From Schistocerca nitens (Eukaryota > Arthropoda > Insecta > Orthoptera > Acrididae), in contig NC_064614.1 in NCBI RefSeq assembly GCF_023898315.1, forward strand, positions 500,728,109 to 500,792,108: DNA of 64,000 nucleotides, in the 5' to 3' direction. How positions within the stretch are numbered: position 1 is the stretch's first letter; each line of letters opens with the position of its first letter. The position numbers and the translations under genes are program-made. Under the pieces are notes generated by a model that saw only the letters and a list, made by a program, of their open reading frames with translations, did no database searches and was not told the origin of the DNA. This document shows, one piece after another, positions 54,780 through 64,000 of this stretch.

Positions 54780-55300
54780 CGATTTTTTTTCAGCATACTC
54801 GACAAGACCGCCGATTAATGAACATATCTACGGTGTTTCAGCATCCTGAAATGTATTTTTTAACCGTATAAATTATTTTTAATTTACGCTATGAGGGATT
54901 GAAACTTTGAGCCGATTCCTGTGACGGTTTCGGAAGGATTCATTGGTAGCGCTCTGCGTCCAGAAGGCAGGAATCTGCAATCGAGTCCAGACTTCTCCAC
55001 ATAATTAGAACTCGTCATAAATAAATGCTTGCTTCATTCTTTAGCCATATCTTTCTACTGCGCAACCCATGAGGTACCTGTGCAGATCTCAGTACATACG
55101 TGTGGTTCATTAAGTTCTTGTTAATATATAACTACCCATAACATATCCTCCTTCACAGAGAATAGATGAAGATGATGATCTGAGATATTTTTTTTAACAA
55201 TGGAAAGTCATCGTGTCTTGCAATTAGTGCATACGTACTAAGAGACTGTCGCTACCATTTCCTTTATGACTGATCTATTAAGATTCGACTGATGGGTAGC
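54780..55300. other. Spacer, nothing recognised
   Basis: A weak tRNA-like block near 54955-55000 (GGTAGCGCTCTGCGTCC..AATCGAGTCC) may be a SINE head, but no body follows that I can define. Confidence 0.35.
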
Positions 55301-55449
55301 ACATTCACTCATAGAGGTAATATCAACCAGACACAGAGCGGGAAAGAAAGAGGGAGAGAGAAGATACCTTATAGAAGTGCTCTGGAAAGTGTTTCGTTGT
55401 CTGCTTGCGATCGATTACCCTCTTGCTCCAGTAAAAGCTCCTCTCAGAT

Positions 55450-55530
55450 TTCTATCTCTCTCTCTCTCTCTCTCTCTTTTTCTCTCTCTCTGTCTCTGTC
55501 TCTTTCCTTCTCTCTTTCTATCCATCTTCA
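55450..55530. repeat. (TC)n microsatellite
   Basis: Imperfect TC repeat with interrupting T and TG units. The two plus-strand ORFs across it (Ser/Leu-rich) are translations of the repeat. Confidence 0.95.
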
Positions 55531-55954
55531 TTGTGTCCCCTTCTCTTGATCTCAAACTACCTCGAAGACCATCTAACTGTCTATAAAATTTTTAATGCGT
55601 AAAACAGAGAACTTCACCAATTTATACGTCATTTTTAAAGAATATCTCGGAATCTAATCGCATGCCGAATGGCCGTCTTTTATATAAAGGCACAGAAACA
55701 TAGTTTGAAGTACGGCAAGCAAGTCGTACTCATTCTTATGTTTTCTATTTTTTGTCCACAAAAGTTTTTGTTTCGTAATAATACCAAGGAGAGGTAAATA
55801 TTGATTTGTTATTCAGCAGCAATCGTTTCTGTCAGTCAAGCAACTAACTTGGATCTGAGAGAGTAGACTACACAAAGCCATGAAATCGATTCCACAAAGC
55901 TATGAATGTGTGAACATGTGTTGCCTTTCTTCTTTCAGTTCAGTATGCATGGGT

Positions 55955-56215
55955 ATATTGCTAATTGACAAATCGGTCGGCGTGCGGCCCACACGCAGTT
56001 GGTAATTGCGGCCGGCGACCCCTTCACGGGCCACCCGGGCTAAACGAGCGCCAGTCGGCAGTTTCAATTTATGCTGCACCGCCCGGATGTCATTTGGCAC
56101 TAAGCCGCTTGTTTAGCTCCGCTTCGCACTTTCAGCGAAATGGTTTTAATGCCAATCTGAGTAATTGGATAGTTAACATGTGTAGCTTAACTGTTTAATG
56201 GGCAACATTACAATT
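55955..56215. promoter_or_regulatory. GC-rich island with homeodomain-like sites, possible regulatory element
   Basis: A compositionally distinct block: GC-rich at 55975-56110 (GCGGCCGGCGACCCC, GGGCCACCCGGGC), then a TAAT-rich tail (GGTTTTAATGCC, GAGTAATTGGATAG, TTTAATGGGC). No ORF with a domain and no repeat family matches. The mix of GC-rich spacer and TAAT cores is common in arthropod developmental enhancers. This is inference only. Confidence 0.3.
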
Positions 56216-56530
56216 TTATTCTGTAACCACATTCTGGACTTCAGAGGGAAACAGGGCGGTGTAAACGTGTTCATCTGCCTTCTGGATAAAAGGATCGTGG
56301 ACGCACTCTTGTAGAAAGAATGAGTTCCTCGCTATTCTCTTCCTCACAAAGGATTCAAGATTTAAATGACATACGAGAGGCTTTACCTTTAGCAATTTAC
56401 CTAAACTGTCTGGTCTGTCTGTCATCTTGAACATGATAGGAAGAAATGGGTTATGGTATCCCAAATGGATGATTGATTAGGTGCATGATCTTTCGTAAAT
56501 TGAATACCGTGATTTCCACTGCGTTTAAAT
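56216..56530. other. Spacer, nothing recognised
   Basis: The ORF 56216-56464 on the minus strand shows no domain. Confidence 0.4.
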
Positions 56531-56685
56531 TGGTGGTAAGTTCCAATGGGACCAAACTGATGATGTCATCGATCCCTAGGCTTACACACTATTTAATCTA
56601 ACTTAAAAGTAACTTACGCTAAGCACAACACATACACCCAAGCCTGACGGAGGACTCGAACCTTCGACGAGGGAACCGCCCACTG
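56531..56685 (-). repeat. tRNA-derived SINE (type F)
   Basis: The plus strand reads GGGACCAAACTGATGATGTC, AGTAACTTACGCTAAGC and the B-box complement GGACTCGAACCTTCGACG. The head is truncated. Confidence 0.85.
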
Positions 56686-56689
56686 TGTT

Positions 56690-57125
56690 TATACATTTCA
56701 TCATGTCCTGAACAAGCATATGTTAGACCTTGAACTGCCATTTTTTTTAACCTGCACCTCTTTCATGACCCTTTATTTGTTATCGCCTGTAGCCAAACTG
56801 CTGACATATACTATACGTTACAGTTAAATATTCGTTATTATTTGAGACCGTATGATCAGATGGCGACAGTACTCGCCGTACGTCTCTGTCTCGTAGGGTG
56901 GAGAGTGTGCCCAGCAAAGCCTCAGTCACTAACATACATTTATTGCATACATCCTCGCCTGTGAGATAGCCGCTTCGAATCCTGGTGGTGGAAGAGATAT
57001 ACAGTTTTTGACCGGCAAAGGGAGCAAGGGAGAAGCGTAAACTTCCTGATCCTCACACCACAGGGAAACTAGACATGATGAGCAGGGGCTGAAAACATTT
57101 TCCGATTACGCGGAATCTACACCCC
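56690..57125 (+). other. Spacer with possible degraded SINE
   Basis: GCTTCGAATCCTGGTGGTGG at 56971-56990 followed by TCCTGATCCTCACACCACAG resembles another grasshopper SINE body, but no head is readable. Confidence 0.35.
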
Positions 57126-57131
57126 GAGTCG

Positions 57132-57315
57132 GGCTCTAAGCACTACGGGACTTAACACCTGAGGTCATCAGTCCCCTAGACTTAGAACTACTTAAACCTA
57201 ACTAACCTAAGGACATCACATACATCCATGCCCGAGGCAGGATTCGAACCTGCGACCGTAGCAGCAGCGCGGTTCCGGACTGAAGCGCCTAGAACCGCTC
57301 TGCCACAGCGGCCGG
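57132..57315 (-). repeat. tRNA-derived SINE (type A)
   Basis: From GGGCTCTAAGCACTACGGG to the head GCCACAGCGGCCGG. The flanks CCCCGAGTC and CCCTCGAGTC suggest an imperfect target duplication. Confidence 0.9.
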
Positions 57316-57319
57316 TCCC

Positions 57320-57870
57320 TCGAGTCTCCCTACCAATAATGACATACGACTCCTTCTTTCGCGGTAAAGCGCAACCACACTGAAACACACTATAAGTGCA
57401 TTTGTGTTCTAAAAGAGGCACTAGTTGCCAGCCGCAAATATTCCACTATTCCGCCCTAGAGGCCTGAGACGTATTTGCAGAAGACTATGATACAATTCTA
57501 CGAAGCTGTATATCTTGTATGGGGCGTTTGCAGATACAAAGTACTTACATTCTGCTGGGTATTAGAATTCCAAAATTTGAGGCTCCTTTCTCTTGTTCAC
57601 TTCCTATCTAATTACACTTCTCCTGGCCGTTGATGAAATCACTAATCCTTACCATTATTTGATAATCGATTGTGTGGAGTTCATTAATCACAGTGGACTG
57701 AGGCGTCACTATTAGTTTGTTATACCCTTCGTCGAAAGCTATTATTGACTTATAGTTATCATGCTACGAGATTCGAATTAAAATTCAACTTCCATGAATG
57801 CTTCAATATCGGACGACATTATCTACTCGCTGATCACCGTTCAGTTTTTTTCCGATAAACGACTGTAAAA
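57320..57870. other. Spacer, nothing recognised
   Basis: No domain-bearing ORF. Confidence 0.4.
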
Positions 57871-57882
57871 TTCAGCTACCTT

Positions 57883-58195
57883 TTAGAATGCTTCATGCGT
57901 TGAGTATTCACGACCGACGGCATCTGAAGACTTATCTTTAATAACTGTCCCGCTGGGTGCGGACAAAATGAAATAATAGTAAAACCCATTGCTGATCCCA
58001 GAGACACTGTACCCATATATGCCCACGGGGTCGAGAACGATCTTTTTGCCACCTGACAAGGTCGTCTGGACACAGGTTGACCCGCATAACCCACGTGACA
58101 GTCCGGCAGCACCGAACATTAGGAAGGCCCCTTAGCAACAGAAGCAGAAAATGAACGTAGGGGCCGCAGCTGCATTCAGCCTCATTTCCTCTGCC
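57883..58195 (-). CDS. Unidentified ORF, possible exon or retrocopy fragment
   Basis: The minus-strand frame 57883-58119 (78 codons) reads MFGAAGLSRGLCGSTC and LDPVGIYGYSVSGISNGFYYY. Upstream in the same frame, separated by one stop at about 58125-58130, lies MRLNAAAAPTFIFCFCC, which looks like a signal peptide. The composition is more protein-like than its surroundings, but the neighbouring frames are also open. I do not recognise a family. It could be an old secreted-protein exon with a premature stop, or chance. Confidence 0.25.
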
Positions 58196-58303
58196 AGGCA
58201 CGTGATGGAAGTAGGTCCGTGCTAGAAATCCTTGTACCAGCTGGGTACACGAATAATTTCGAGTAGTAGTTATTAGAGCAAGTTTGCACAAGTTCTTCTC
58301 CGC

Positions 58304-58327
58304 AAAAAAAAAAAAAAAAAAAAAAAA
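58304..58327 (+). repeat. Poly(A) tract, 24 bp
   Basis: A pure A run, the longest homopolymer in the window. It could be the tail of a plus-strand retrotransposed sequence lying to its left. No polyadenylation signal is evident just upstream. Confidence 0.95.
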
Positions 58328-58539
58328 TGCATACGAGTCGATATAAATGAAAGTATTTCATATGAATTATGTTATTCGTTAGTCAGATTTTGTTACAGTA
58401 AATTATATATGTGATTGAGAGGTTTAAATACAAATTATTCTAATAAAATTCATTTTTCTAATTGAAATCAGTTTAAATACTTTGTGGTCTGACCCAGCGG
58501 GAATATACTATGCTTGACGTTCCAAATGCTTTCTTTTTG

Positions 58540-59705
58540 AGGTCGTGGCACGTTGCTTACTACTAATGAAATAGCCGAATTACTGGAGGGTGTAGGTGAA
58601 GATGAAGACATCCAGGGTTCGATATTTACTTTGATCCACCTTGCGGAGGTATAATATCAGACAGCGACTCTGGAGAAGAGAACTGTCACAGCATAAATAG
58701 GGTGAATCGAAATCAGTTACTCGCACCGGCCGATAATGATGACATATCCATCAGTGACGTCATTCCTACTAGTACTTCTCAAATCTGTGAACATATTCCA
58801 AAGACATCTAGGACTAGCTGACGAAGGCCACTGCGGCGTCATCGTCGTGCTGATGATCAGGCTCACTCAGATGGGCAGTCTGACAGGGCTAGAAGTTATT
58901 CAGGTGGCACCTCTTTACGACATGGAAGACAGCGTAACATCAGGCCTTGGAAATAGATAAAGAGCGATTTGCTTCCGCGGCAGGATGAATAGTCACCGCC
59001 AGCTCCACGAGTAGTGCTTACACTCAATAAAGATAGTAAACCAATAGATTTTTGAGATATTTCTCAACGAAGACGTCATGCGACATACTGTAATGTACGC
59101 CGTTGAAGAACGTAACACTAGTGTCTGTCTTTCGAGGGATGAAATGTACTGTTTCTAGGAGTATTGAGTCTTTGCGTTACGCTCCTTGCCCAAATGTCGC
59201 ATGTTTTGGGAAGCCAGTGAAGATACCCACCAATTTTAGTGGCCAAATCGATATGACGTAATGGGTTATAAGAGGTATTCAGGTATTTTCATGTCGCAAA
59301 CAATAATAACTTACGCGCAGATGACATAATGGCTAAAATTCGGCGATTGTTCGACATCATGATCGAAAATTTTCTCGTGTATGCATCCACTGAGACAAAC
59401 TTCATTTGATACTCTGTTATGGACATCATGGCTGTAAACAGCATATTAATGAAAAGGCAGTCCGTTTTCGATACGAAGCATGCGTTGCAACAACATGTTT
59501 AGGGTACTGTTAGGAACTTGACTTGTATGAGGAACGATCTGGAGCACGAGGTGCAGGGCTTGGAGAATATTTTGTTACCGAACTGACAAATAGAATAAAG
59601 AATGAATATCGTGACCCACAGTTTTCTTTGAATCGTGACATTGTTTGTTACATACCAACGGTTACTAACTGGAACAATAATTGTTCTCTGACTGCTAGCG
59701 GAACA
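58540..59705 (+). pseudogene. piggyBac-type transposase relic
   Basis: The plus-strand frames begin with an acidic N-terminal region: TTNEIAELLEGVGEDEDIQG, then a DSDSGEENC block and ISDVIPTSTSQICEHIPKTS. They continue through LNKDSKPIDF and VMYAVEERNTSV. Later blocks GCKQHINEKAVRFRYEACV (near 59440) and RGAGLGEYFVTEL (near 59550) correspond to the conserved H-K-x-x-KPIRFGYK and GLG regions of piggyBac enzymes. Many stops. TTAA-flanked ends were not found. The acidic start followed by these blocks makes the family call reasonable but not certain. Confidence 0.6.
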
Positions 59706-59709
59706 TCAA

Positions 59710-59890
59710 GCACTTGGTGTACGAGACAACCCTAGACACTCCAGAAGACCTGGTGGACCGTCTGGCTAAAGCTGCAGCTATTATTCGTGAAATATCTGGT
59801 TATTTTGAGCGTGTTAGACAATCATTAGCTCATACATGGTATTTGTCCACTTATGTAACCAGACGACATTTTCAAGAAAATCTCTAAAAC
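59710..59890 (+). pseudogene. DD41D-type transposase C-terminal relic
   Basis: The frame reads LKHLVYETTLDTPEDLVDRL, then AAAIIREISGYFERVRQSLA and VTRRHFQENL. This matches the C-terminal wording of DD41D-type transposases (LKALVYATPV.., ..GGHFEHFL in the element at 12710). It is fused directly to the piggyBac-like relic. Catalytic residues are absent. Confidence 0.65.
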
Positions 59891-60032
59891 AATGTTCATC
59901 ACATAGCAGTTTCAACACCGTCTCTGAACATTACTGGTGTCAAAACTTTTACGGACTTCATGGCCGGGGAACGTAGTACCTTTCACATTTTTGGAATTTA
60001 GGAAAAGTCTTTCTTTCTATCTTCTCTAAACA

Positions 60033-60507
60033 CTGAAAAATTAGGCGTAGGAAGTGTTTGTGATAGTATTTGTATGGAGTGTAGCCATGTACGGAAGTGA
60101 AACGTGGACGATAAATAGTTTGGACAAGAAGAGAATAGAAGCTTTCGAAATGTGGTGCTACAGAAGAATGCTGAAGCTTAGATGGGTAGATCACATAACT
60201 AATGAGGAGGTATTGAGTAGGATTGGGAAGAAGAGGAGTTTGTGGCACAACTTGACTAGAAGAAGGGATCGGTTGGTAGGGCATTTTCTGAGGCATCAAG
60301 GGATCACCAATTTAGTATTGGAGGGAAGCGTGGAGGGTAAAAATCGTAGAGGGAAACCAAGAGATGAATACGCTAAGCAGATTCAGAAGGATGTAGGTTG
60401 CAGTAAGTACTGGGAGATGAAGAAGCTTGCACAGGATAGAATAGCATGGAGAGGTGCATCAAACCAGTCTCAGGACTGAAGACCACAACAACAAAACAAC
60501 AACAACT
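60033..60507 (+). mobile_element. RTE-like LINE, 5-prime truncated copy
   Basis: The frame 60054-60479 (141 codons) is intact to the natural C-terminus: VFVWSVAMYGSETWTINSLD, then MLKLRWVDHITNEEVLSRIG and GASNQSQD. A (CAA)n tail to about 60507 follows. The 5-prime end is truncated within the C-terminal domain. Same family as 42518-45720 and little diverged from it. Confidence 0.95.
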
Positions 60508-60619
60508 GTGTTTTCCAGCGACTAGTGTGTTTACACAGTGCTGTTTCGTAAACAAATAAATACATACAAGTGGGAAAGTAATCACCAGTATGGTCCATGA
60601 ATGCGGATGTCGCATTAAA

Positions 60620-61600
60620 ACTGCACGCTCCGCTAGACGTAGTGGTGTGCGACTTCAGGTTTTGGGCGGCGTGCCGTGACGTGCGCCGGCTCGTTCGCCT
60701 TTGCAAAGGAGCGATCCAACTGCGCCATTAGTATGCGCGACCTCATCGAGAACGAATCGAATGTTAATGACGGCCGTGTCTGCAACAGCGAAACGAAAAC
60801 GGACGCCAGTAGCGGCAGCGGCCTCGGCTAATTACTTATTTAACCTGCCGTGGGGTTCGCCGAGCAGCAGCCGAAAAAGAGCCGAGGTCGCCGGCGCAAG
60901 CCGCGCCGCTCTCTCGTAAAATCCGAAGCGAACCATCAATCAGCCCAAAGATGGGTTTTAAAAATTAAAAGTGCTATTAAGATTACCAGAAATAATTGGC
61001 CGTGTAAATAATACAAGTCTCAAATCCGCTGTCGATGAAAATTACATCATTCGAAATTGATCCGTCGAAAATAATAGCGTTTGTAGCATCGCCGGGCGCT
61101 GTCGTTTTGCTCTCCGGGAGGGATATAGTGTGCGTGTGTGTGAAACAGAGAGAGAGAAAATGGGGGAGAGGGAGTAAGCAGAATCATTCTGGCGAATTAG
61201 GCACTCGGATTGCAATCCAATCTGGCGGGCACAATAATGTGGAATATTTATTAACCGCCAATTTGCGTTAATAATTAAGGAGCGCCTTGCCGGGCCGGCC
61301 GGTGTCGGGCGGCGCGTCTGCTGCTTGCGCTGCCCGCCGCCGCCGCCGCCGCCGCCGCTAATCGCATTTCCCGCGGCTGCAAATTAAAATTCATCGCTAA
61401 TTACCCGGGCCGCCTAATCCCACGCCGCGCTGTGCTGCGGGCCGCGGTTCAGCACGCGCCAGCACTCGGCCCCGGCGCACCCCGCTCACGTGCTGCCATC
61501 TGTCGGGGTCCGGCAAGCTGTCTCCAGGGCCCGATTGACACTTGGCGCCAGTGCCCGAAACGAGGGCAGGCGGAAACGCTCGCTCGTCACTATTACAGTG
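60620..61600. promoter_or_regulatory. GC-rich island with clustered TAAT-core sites, candidate enhancer
   Basis: About 1 kb with high GC and many CpG, free of recognisable repeats apart from a (CCG)n run at 61334-61358. Homeodomain-type cores are TAATTA at 60829, 61272 and 61398, TAATCG at 61359 and TAATCC at 61415, together with ATTTATTAAC at 61244. Alternating GC-rich spacer with TAAT cores, and no domain in any ORF, suggest a developmental regulatory module or CpG island rather than a gene. A LINE insertion truncates it on the right. Inference only. Confidence 0.35.
61334..61358. repeat. (CCG)n microsatellite
   Basis: Eight near-perfect CCG units within the GC-rich island. Confidence 0.95.
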
Positions 61601-61614
61601 GCGTGCACGTAAGA

Positions 61615-63492
61615 GGGAGGGTAAACGAAGCGTTCTGTGCAGACAGAGAAGGAGAATACTTTGCAGAATCGTCAGTTTGCCCTGTCCTGCTGTTCCCTAA
61701 ACCCAATAAACCCCCTGTGGTACCTCTTCCTATTATCCCATCTTCCTCACCTCCGTGTTCAGTAAGGTCATCGATAACATCCTCTCTCGCCGTATTCACC
61801 GCCACCTTAACCAGCATCACTTCCTTCCCCTTACCCAGTAACGCTTTCGGCCTTCCTTCTCAGCCGACGACCAGCTCCTTAACCTTAACAATCTTCTTTC
61901 CCTCCAACTGAACGCCTGTCGCTCCGCTATCTTTGTTTCCCTTGACCGCCAGAACGCCTACGACCGTCTCTAGCATCCCGGGCTCCTCTTCAAACTCCAG
62001 ACCTATGCTCTCCCTATCAATTTCGTCTGTCAGTTGCTTCCTTCCTTTCCTGTCGTCCCTCCTGTGTCCCTATCCACAATTCCAACTCCTGTACCTTCTA
62101 TCCCTCTATCAGAGTGTCCCAGGGCTCCGTCCTTTCCCCTCTCCTCTAACTCCTGTACACTGCTGATCTGCCCAAACCTCCCCTGCCTGTTCATCTCCTC
62201 CAATTTGCTGATGACACCGCCTTCCTAGTCCTTTATCCTACCTTTCAACGGTCCCAACGTACCCTCCAAACCCACCTTGACCAGTTCACCGCTTGGTGCA
62301 ACCTTGGCCTTACCCTCGACCGCCACCTCCCCTGGACTCCCCATCTCCTTACAATCCAACACAAAGCTCTCAACAGACTCCACCTCCTGAAACTGCTGTC
62401 CAGTCAGACATAGGGACTGCATCCTTCCACCGTCCTTCATACCCACAAATCCTTGATCCACCTCATTCTTTCTTATGACAGCGTTGCTTGGATTTCCACC
62501 CCTCCCAGGTTCTATGAAGCCCTCCAAATCCTCAAATGCCATGCACTCCGCCTCGCCTTCCGCATCCGCCTCCCATCCCCCATGCACATCCTCTACAACC
62601 TCATCCCATTTCCCAACCTTCTCCTTTTCCTTGAACACATCCATACCCTGTATATTGTCCGCTGCCTCGATGCTCCTCACCCCCTATTGTCTCCCTTCCT
62701 CTCCACCCCCAGCCTGTTGGCATGCTTTTTCCATTGTGTCCAACCGTCTCTCCATCTCCACACCCTCCACCTCCTTTCCCAATCCAACTTCCAGCATCTA
62801 CCCCTCCCAGATGATGAGCTTCGCCCTGTTGTCTACCCTTCCTACCAACTCTAACCTCACCTTCCTCCTGCCTCCTCCTCCTCAGGGCTCCCTTTTCTCC
62901 CCCTCCCTTCTTCTGAGCAGCTTTCCCCCTCCTACACCCCATCCCTCTCCTGTGTTCCCCTTCAGTGTCTCTGCACTCCCTCCTGCCTTGTCTTCCTTCT
63001 TCATATCTTGCCCTGTTCGTCTCCTGCCTCTTGGTGCGCCCCCTGCCCTCCCTTTCCTCTTCCTCCCGTCCCCATCCCCCCACCCCTCTTTTTTCCTCCT
63101 CTCTGACCTCCAGTCTTTCGGCAGGCCCCTACCAGCGGTTTTTATTCTTTGTGAGTGTTCCGTTGTTTCCAGTGGTTTTGTTTTTTACGTGCCTCGCTCC
63201 GTGTGATTTTTATACTGTGGCCGACTTTTAACTTGTGTTTGACTCCAGTAATTTTAACTTTATGTCGACTTTTTAATTTTCCCCCATTGTCTCCGTATTA
63301 AGGTATATTTTAACTCCCATCATCTCCATTTACTGTATTTATATGTCCCCCTTTTTACCCCCATTTTTATGTAAGAGTTCCCCTTGTATTTTTGTTAAAG
63401 CCATTTGGCTGAAGAGCGGTGGACTGTGCTACTGCCAGCCCTCCCCTGCCCATATGGGACAGGGGAATGAAATTACAATGAAGGAAAAAAAT
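61615..63492 (+). mobile_element. Pyrimidine-rich non-LTR retrotransposon, 5-prime truncated
   Basis: The plus strand encodes reverse transcriptase pieces in order, then a 3-prime UTR with AAGCCATTTGGCTGAAGAGC and GGGACAGGGGAATGAAATTA, ending in an A-rich tail (AATGAAGGAAAAAAA). The coding strand is unusually rich in C and T. The 5-prime end falls within the RT N-terminal region. The clade (Jockey, LOA or I group) could not be decided from the motifs left. Confidence 0.85.
61660..62860 (+). pseudogene. Reverse transcriptase of the pyrimidine-rich LINE, frame-broken
   Basis: Pieces in different plus-strand frames are: PVLLFPKPNKPP (61680), SVFSKVIDNILSRRIHRHLN (61760), FRPSFSADDQLLNL (61850), FVSLDRQNAYDR (first catalytic Asp, 61935), SQGSVLSPLL-like wording near 62125, and the ADD box in LQFADDTAFL near 62210. 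The C-terminal region LILSYDSVAWISTPPRFYEA to LYIVRCLDAPHPLL is open at 62453-62854. At least three frameshifts. The longer ORF at 62475-63206 is in the wrong frame and is Ser/Pro-rich because of base composition. Confidence 0.85.
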
Positions 63493-63494
63493 AG

Positions 63495-64000
63495 GCTGTC
63501 GAGCTAGAAAAGTATATTCTATTAATACTTTAACTAGTGGCTCATCCCGTCTTCACACACATTACACTAATGAGGAGAACACGGAAAGTGCCATCATCTG
63601 ATTTCCTAGAAACATCGATCAGTGGAAATTAGCGAATATCGTGTCTCGGCTTATATGTCGATACACGACTGTTTCTGAAAAAACGAGTCAGTTTTTAGCT
63701 GTTTTCGAGGCACTTTATGTGCCGCGCGAGATTCTCAGACACAATGATGGCGAAGTGGCTAGTGTAGCGGCTTCTTAATCTCGTGCCCCGTGTTTGAAAC
63801 CCGATTACTGGTTTTATGTTATTTTTAATGTTTTCATCTACCCATGTCCGTAGAAGGTTACTAAACAAATGTGGGGGTACAAAGGCGTTATATTAATTGT
63901 AAAATCACAATTAGATTTCACAGTAACAGTCACAAATTTATTATATATGTTTTATGGTATACTGAAGGGTTAAAATTTCTTTTAAATCCTCAGATTCTGA
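63495..64000. other. AT-rich spacer with a possible tRNA-like SINE head
   Basis: At 63746-63815 the plus strand reads AATGATGGCGAAGTGGCTAG..CCGTGTTTGAAACCCG, which could be an eroded tRNA-like SINE head. No body is recognised. Confidence 0.3.

Noticed and set aside
62475..63206. 243-codon Ser/Pro-rich ORF
   Set aside because: It is an off-frame reading of the pyrimidine-rich LINE. The true RT C-terminal frame is 62453-62854, and part of this ORF covers the 3-prime UTR.

Overview
This window is transposon-dense eukaryotic DNA, most likely from an orthopteran insect (grasshopper or locust type). That assignment is inference from the kinds of repeats seen: Tc1/mariner relatives, RTE-like and CR1/Jockey-like LINEs, and above all tRNA-derived SINEs whose style I recognise from grasshopper genomes. 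I find no convincing host protein-coding gene, no rRNA, no functional tRNA and no CRISPR array. Almost every long ORF is a transposase, a reverse transcriptase, or an antisense shadow of one.

Left third (1-22 kb): the right part of a very young Tc1-like element runs off the left edge (1-757). It is followed by an eroded RTE-like LINE (1.4-2.1 kb) and a DD41D-type transposase relic (3.2-4.4 kb). A complete Merlin/ISXO2-like DNA transposon lies at 5100-6534, with 115-bp TIRs and an 8-bp target duplication. A Tc1 C-terminal relic (9.0-9.5 kb) abuts a second long-TIR Tc1-like element (9.5-12.1 kb), which is interrupted by a 1-kb LTR-like insert and a SINE. A nearly intact DD41D (rosa-type) element lies at 12710-14281, a 2 x 233-bp tandem duplication at 14808-15273, further Tc1, RTE and mariner relics at 17.5-20.1 kb, and a cluster of inverted GGAGCTGCCTC motifs at 20.2-21.5 kb.

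Middle (22-42 kb): a large foldback palindrome carries a SINE in its left arm (22.6-23.4 kb). A 2.8-kb CR1/Jockey-like LINE is nested inside a Tc1-like element (25.5-29.3 kb). A mariner with perfect ends but a scarred transposase (34104-35398) is nested inside another Tc1 relic. There are many SINEs and a truncated RTE copy.

Right third (42-64 kb): the longest RTE-like LINE (45720 to 42518, minus strand) carries a SINE with a 13-bp target duplication. An intact Tc1-like element (47395-48816, 340-aa ORF) sits inside a CR1-like LINE end. An eroded Ty3/Gypsy element spans about 51.5-54.8 kb in gag-protease-RT-RNase H-integrase order. A piggyBac relic lies at 58.5-59.7 kb. A GC-rich island with clustered TAAT-core sites (60.6-61.6 kb) may be a regulatory element. 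A pyrimidine-rich LINE (61.6-63.5 kb) closes the window.

The elements do not form a pathway. They form a stratigraphy: SINEs and the two Tc1 copies are youngest, RTE, Merlin and DD41D are intermediate, and the Gypsy, piggyBac and other Tc1 relics are old. Boundaries given with TIRs and target duplications are read from the sequence. Family names are from knowledge of conserved motifs. Boundaries of eroded elements are approximate.
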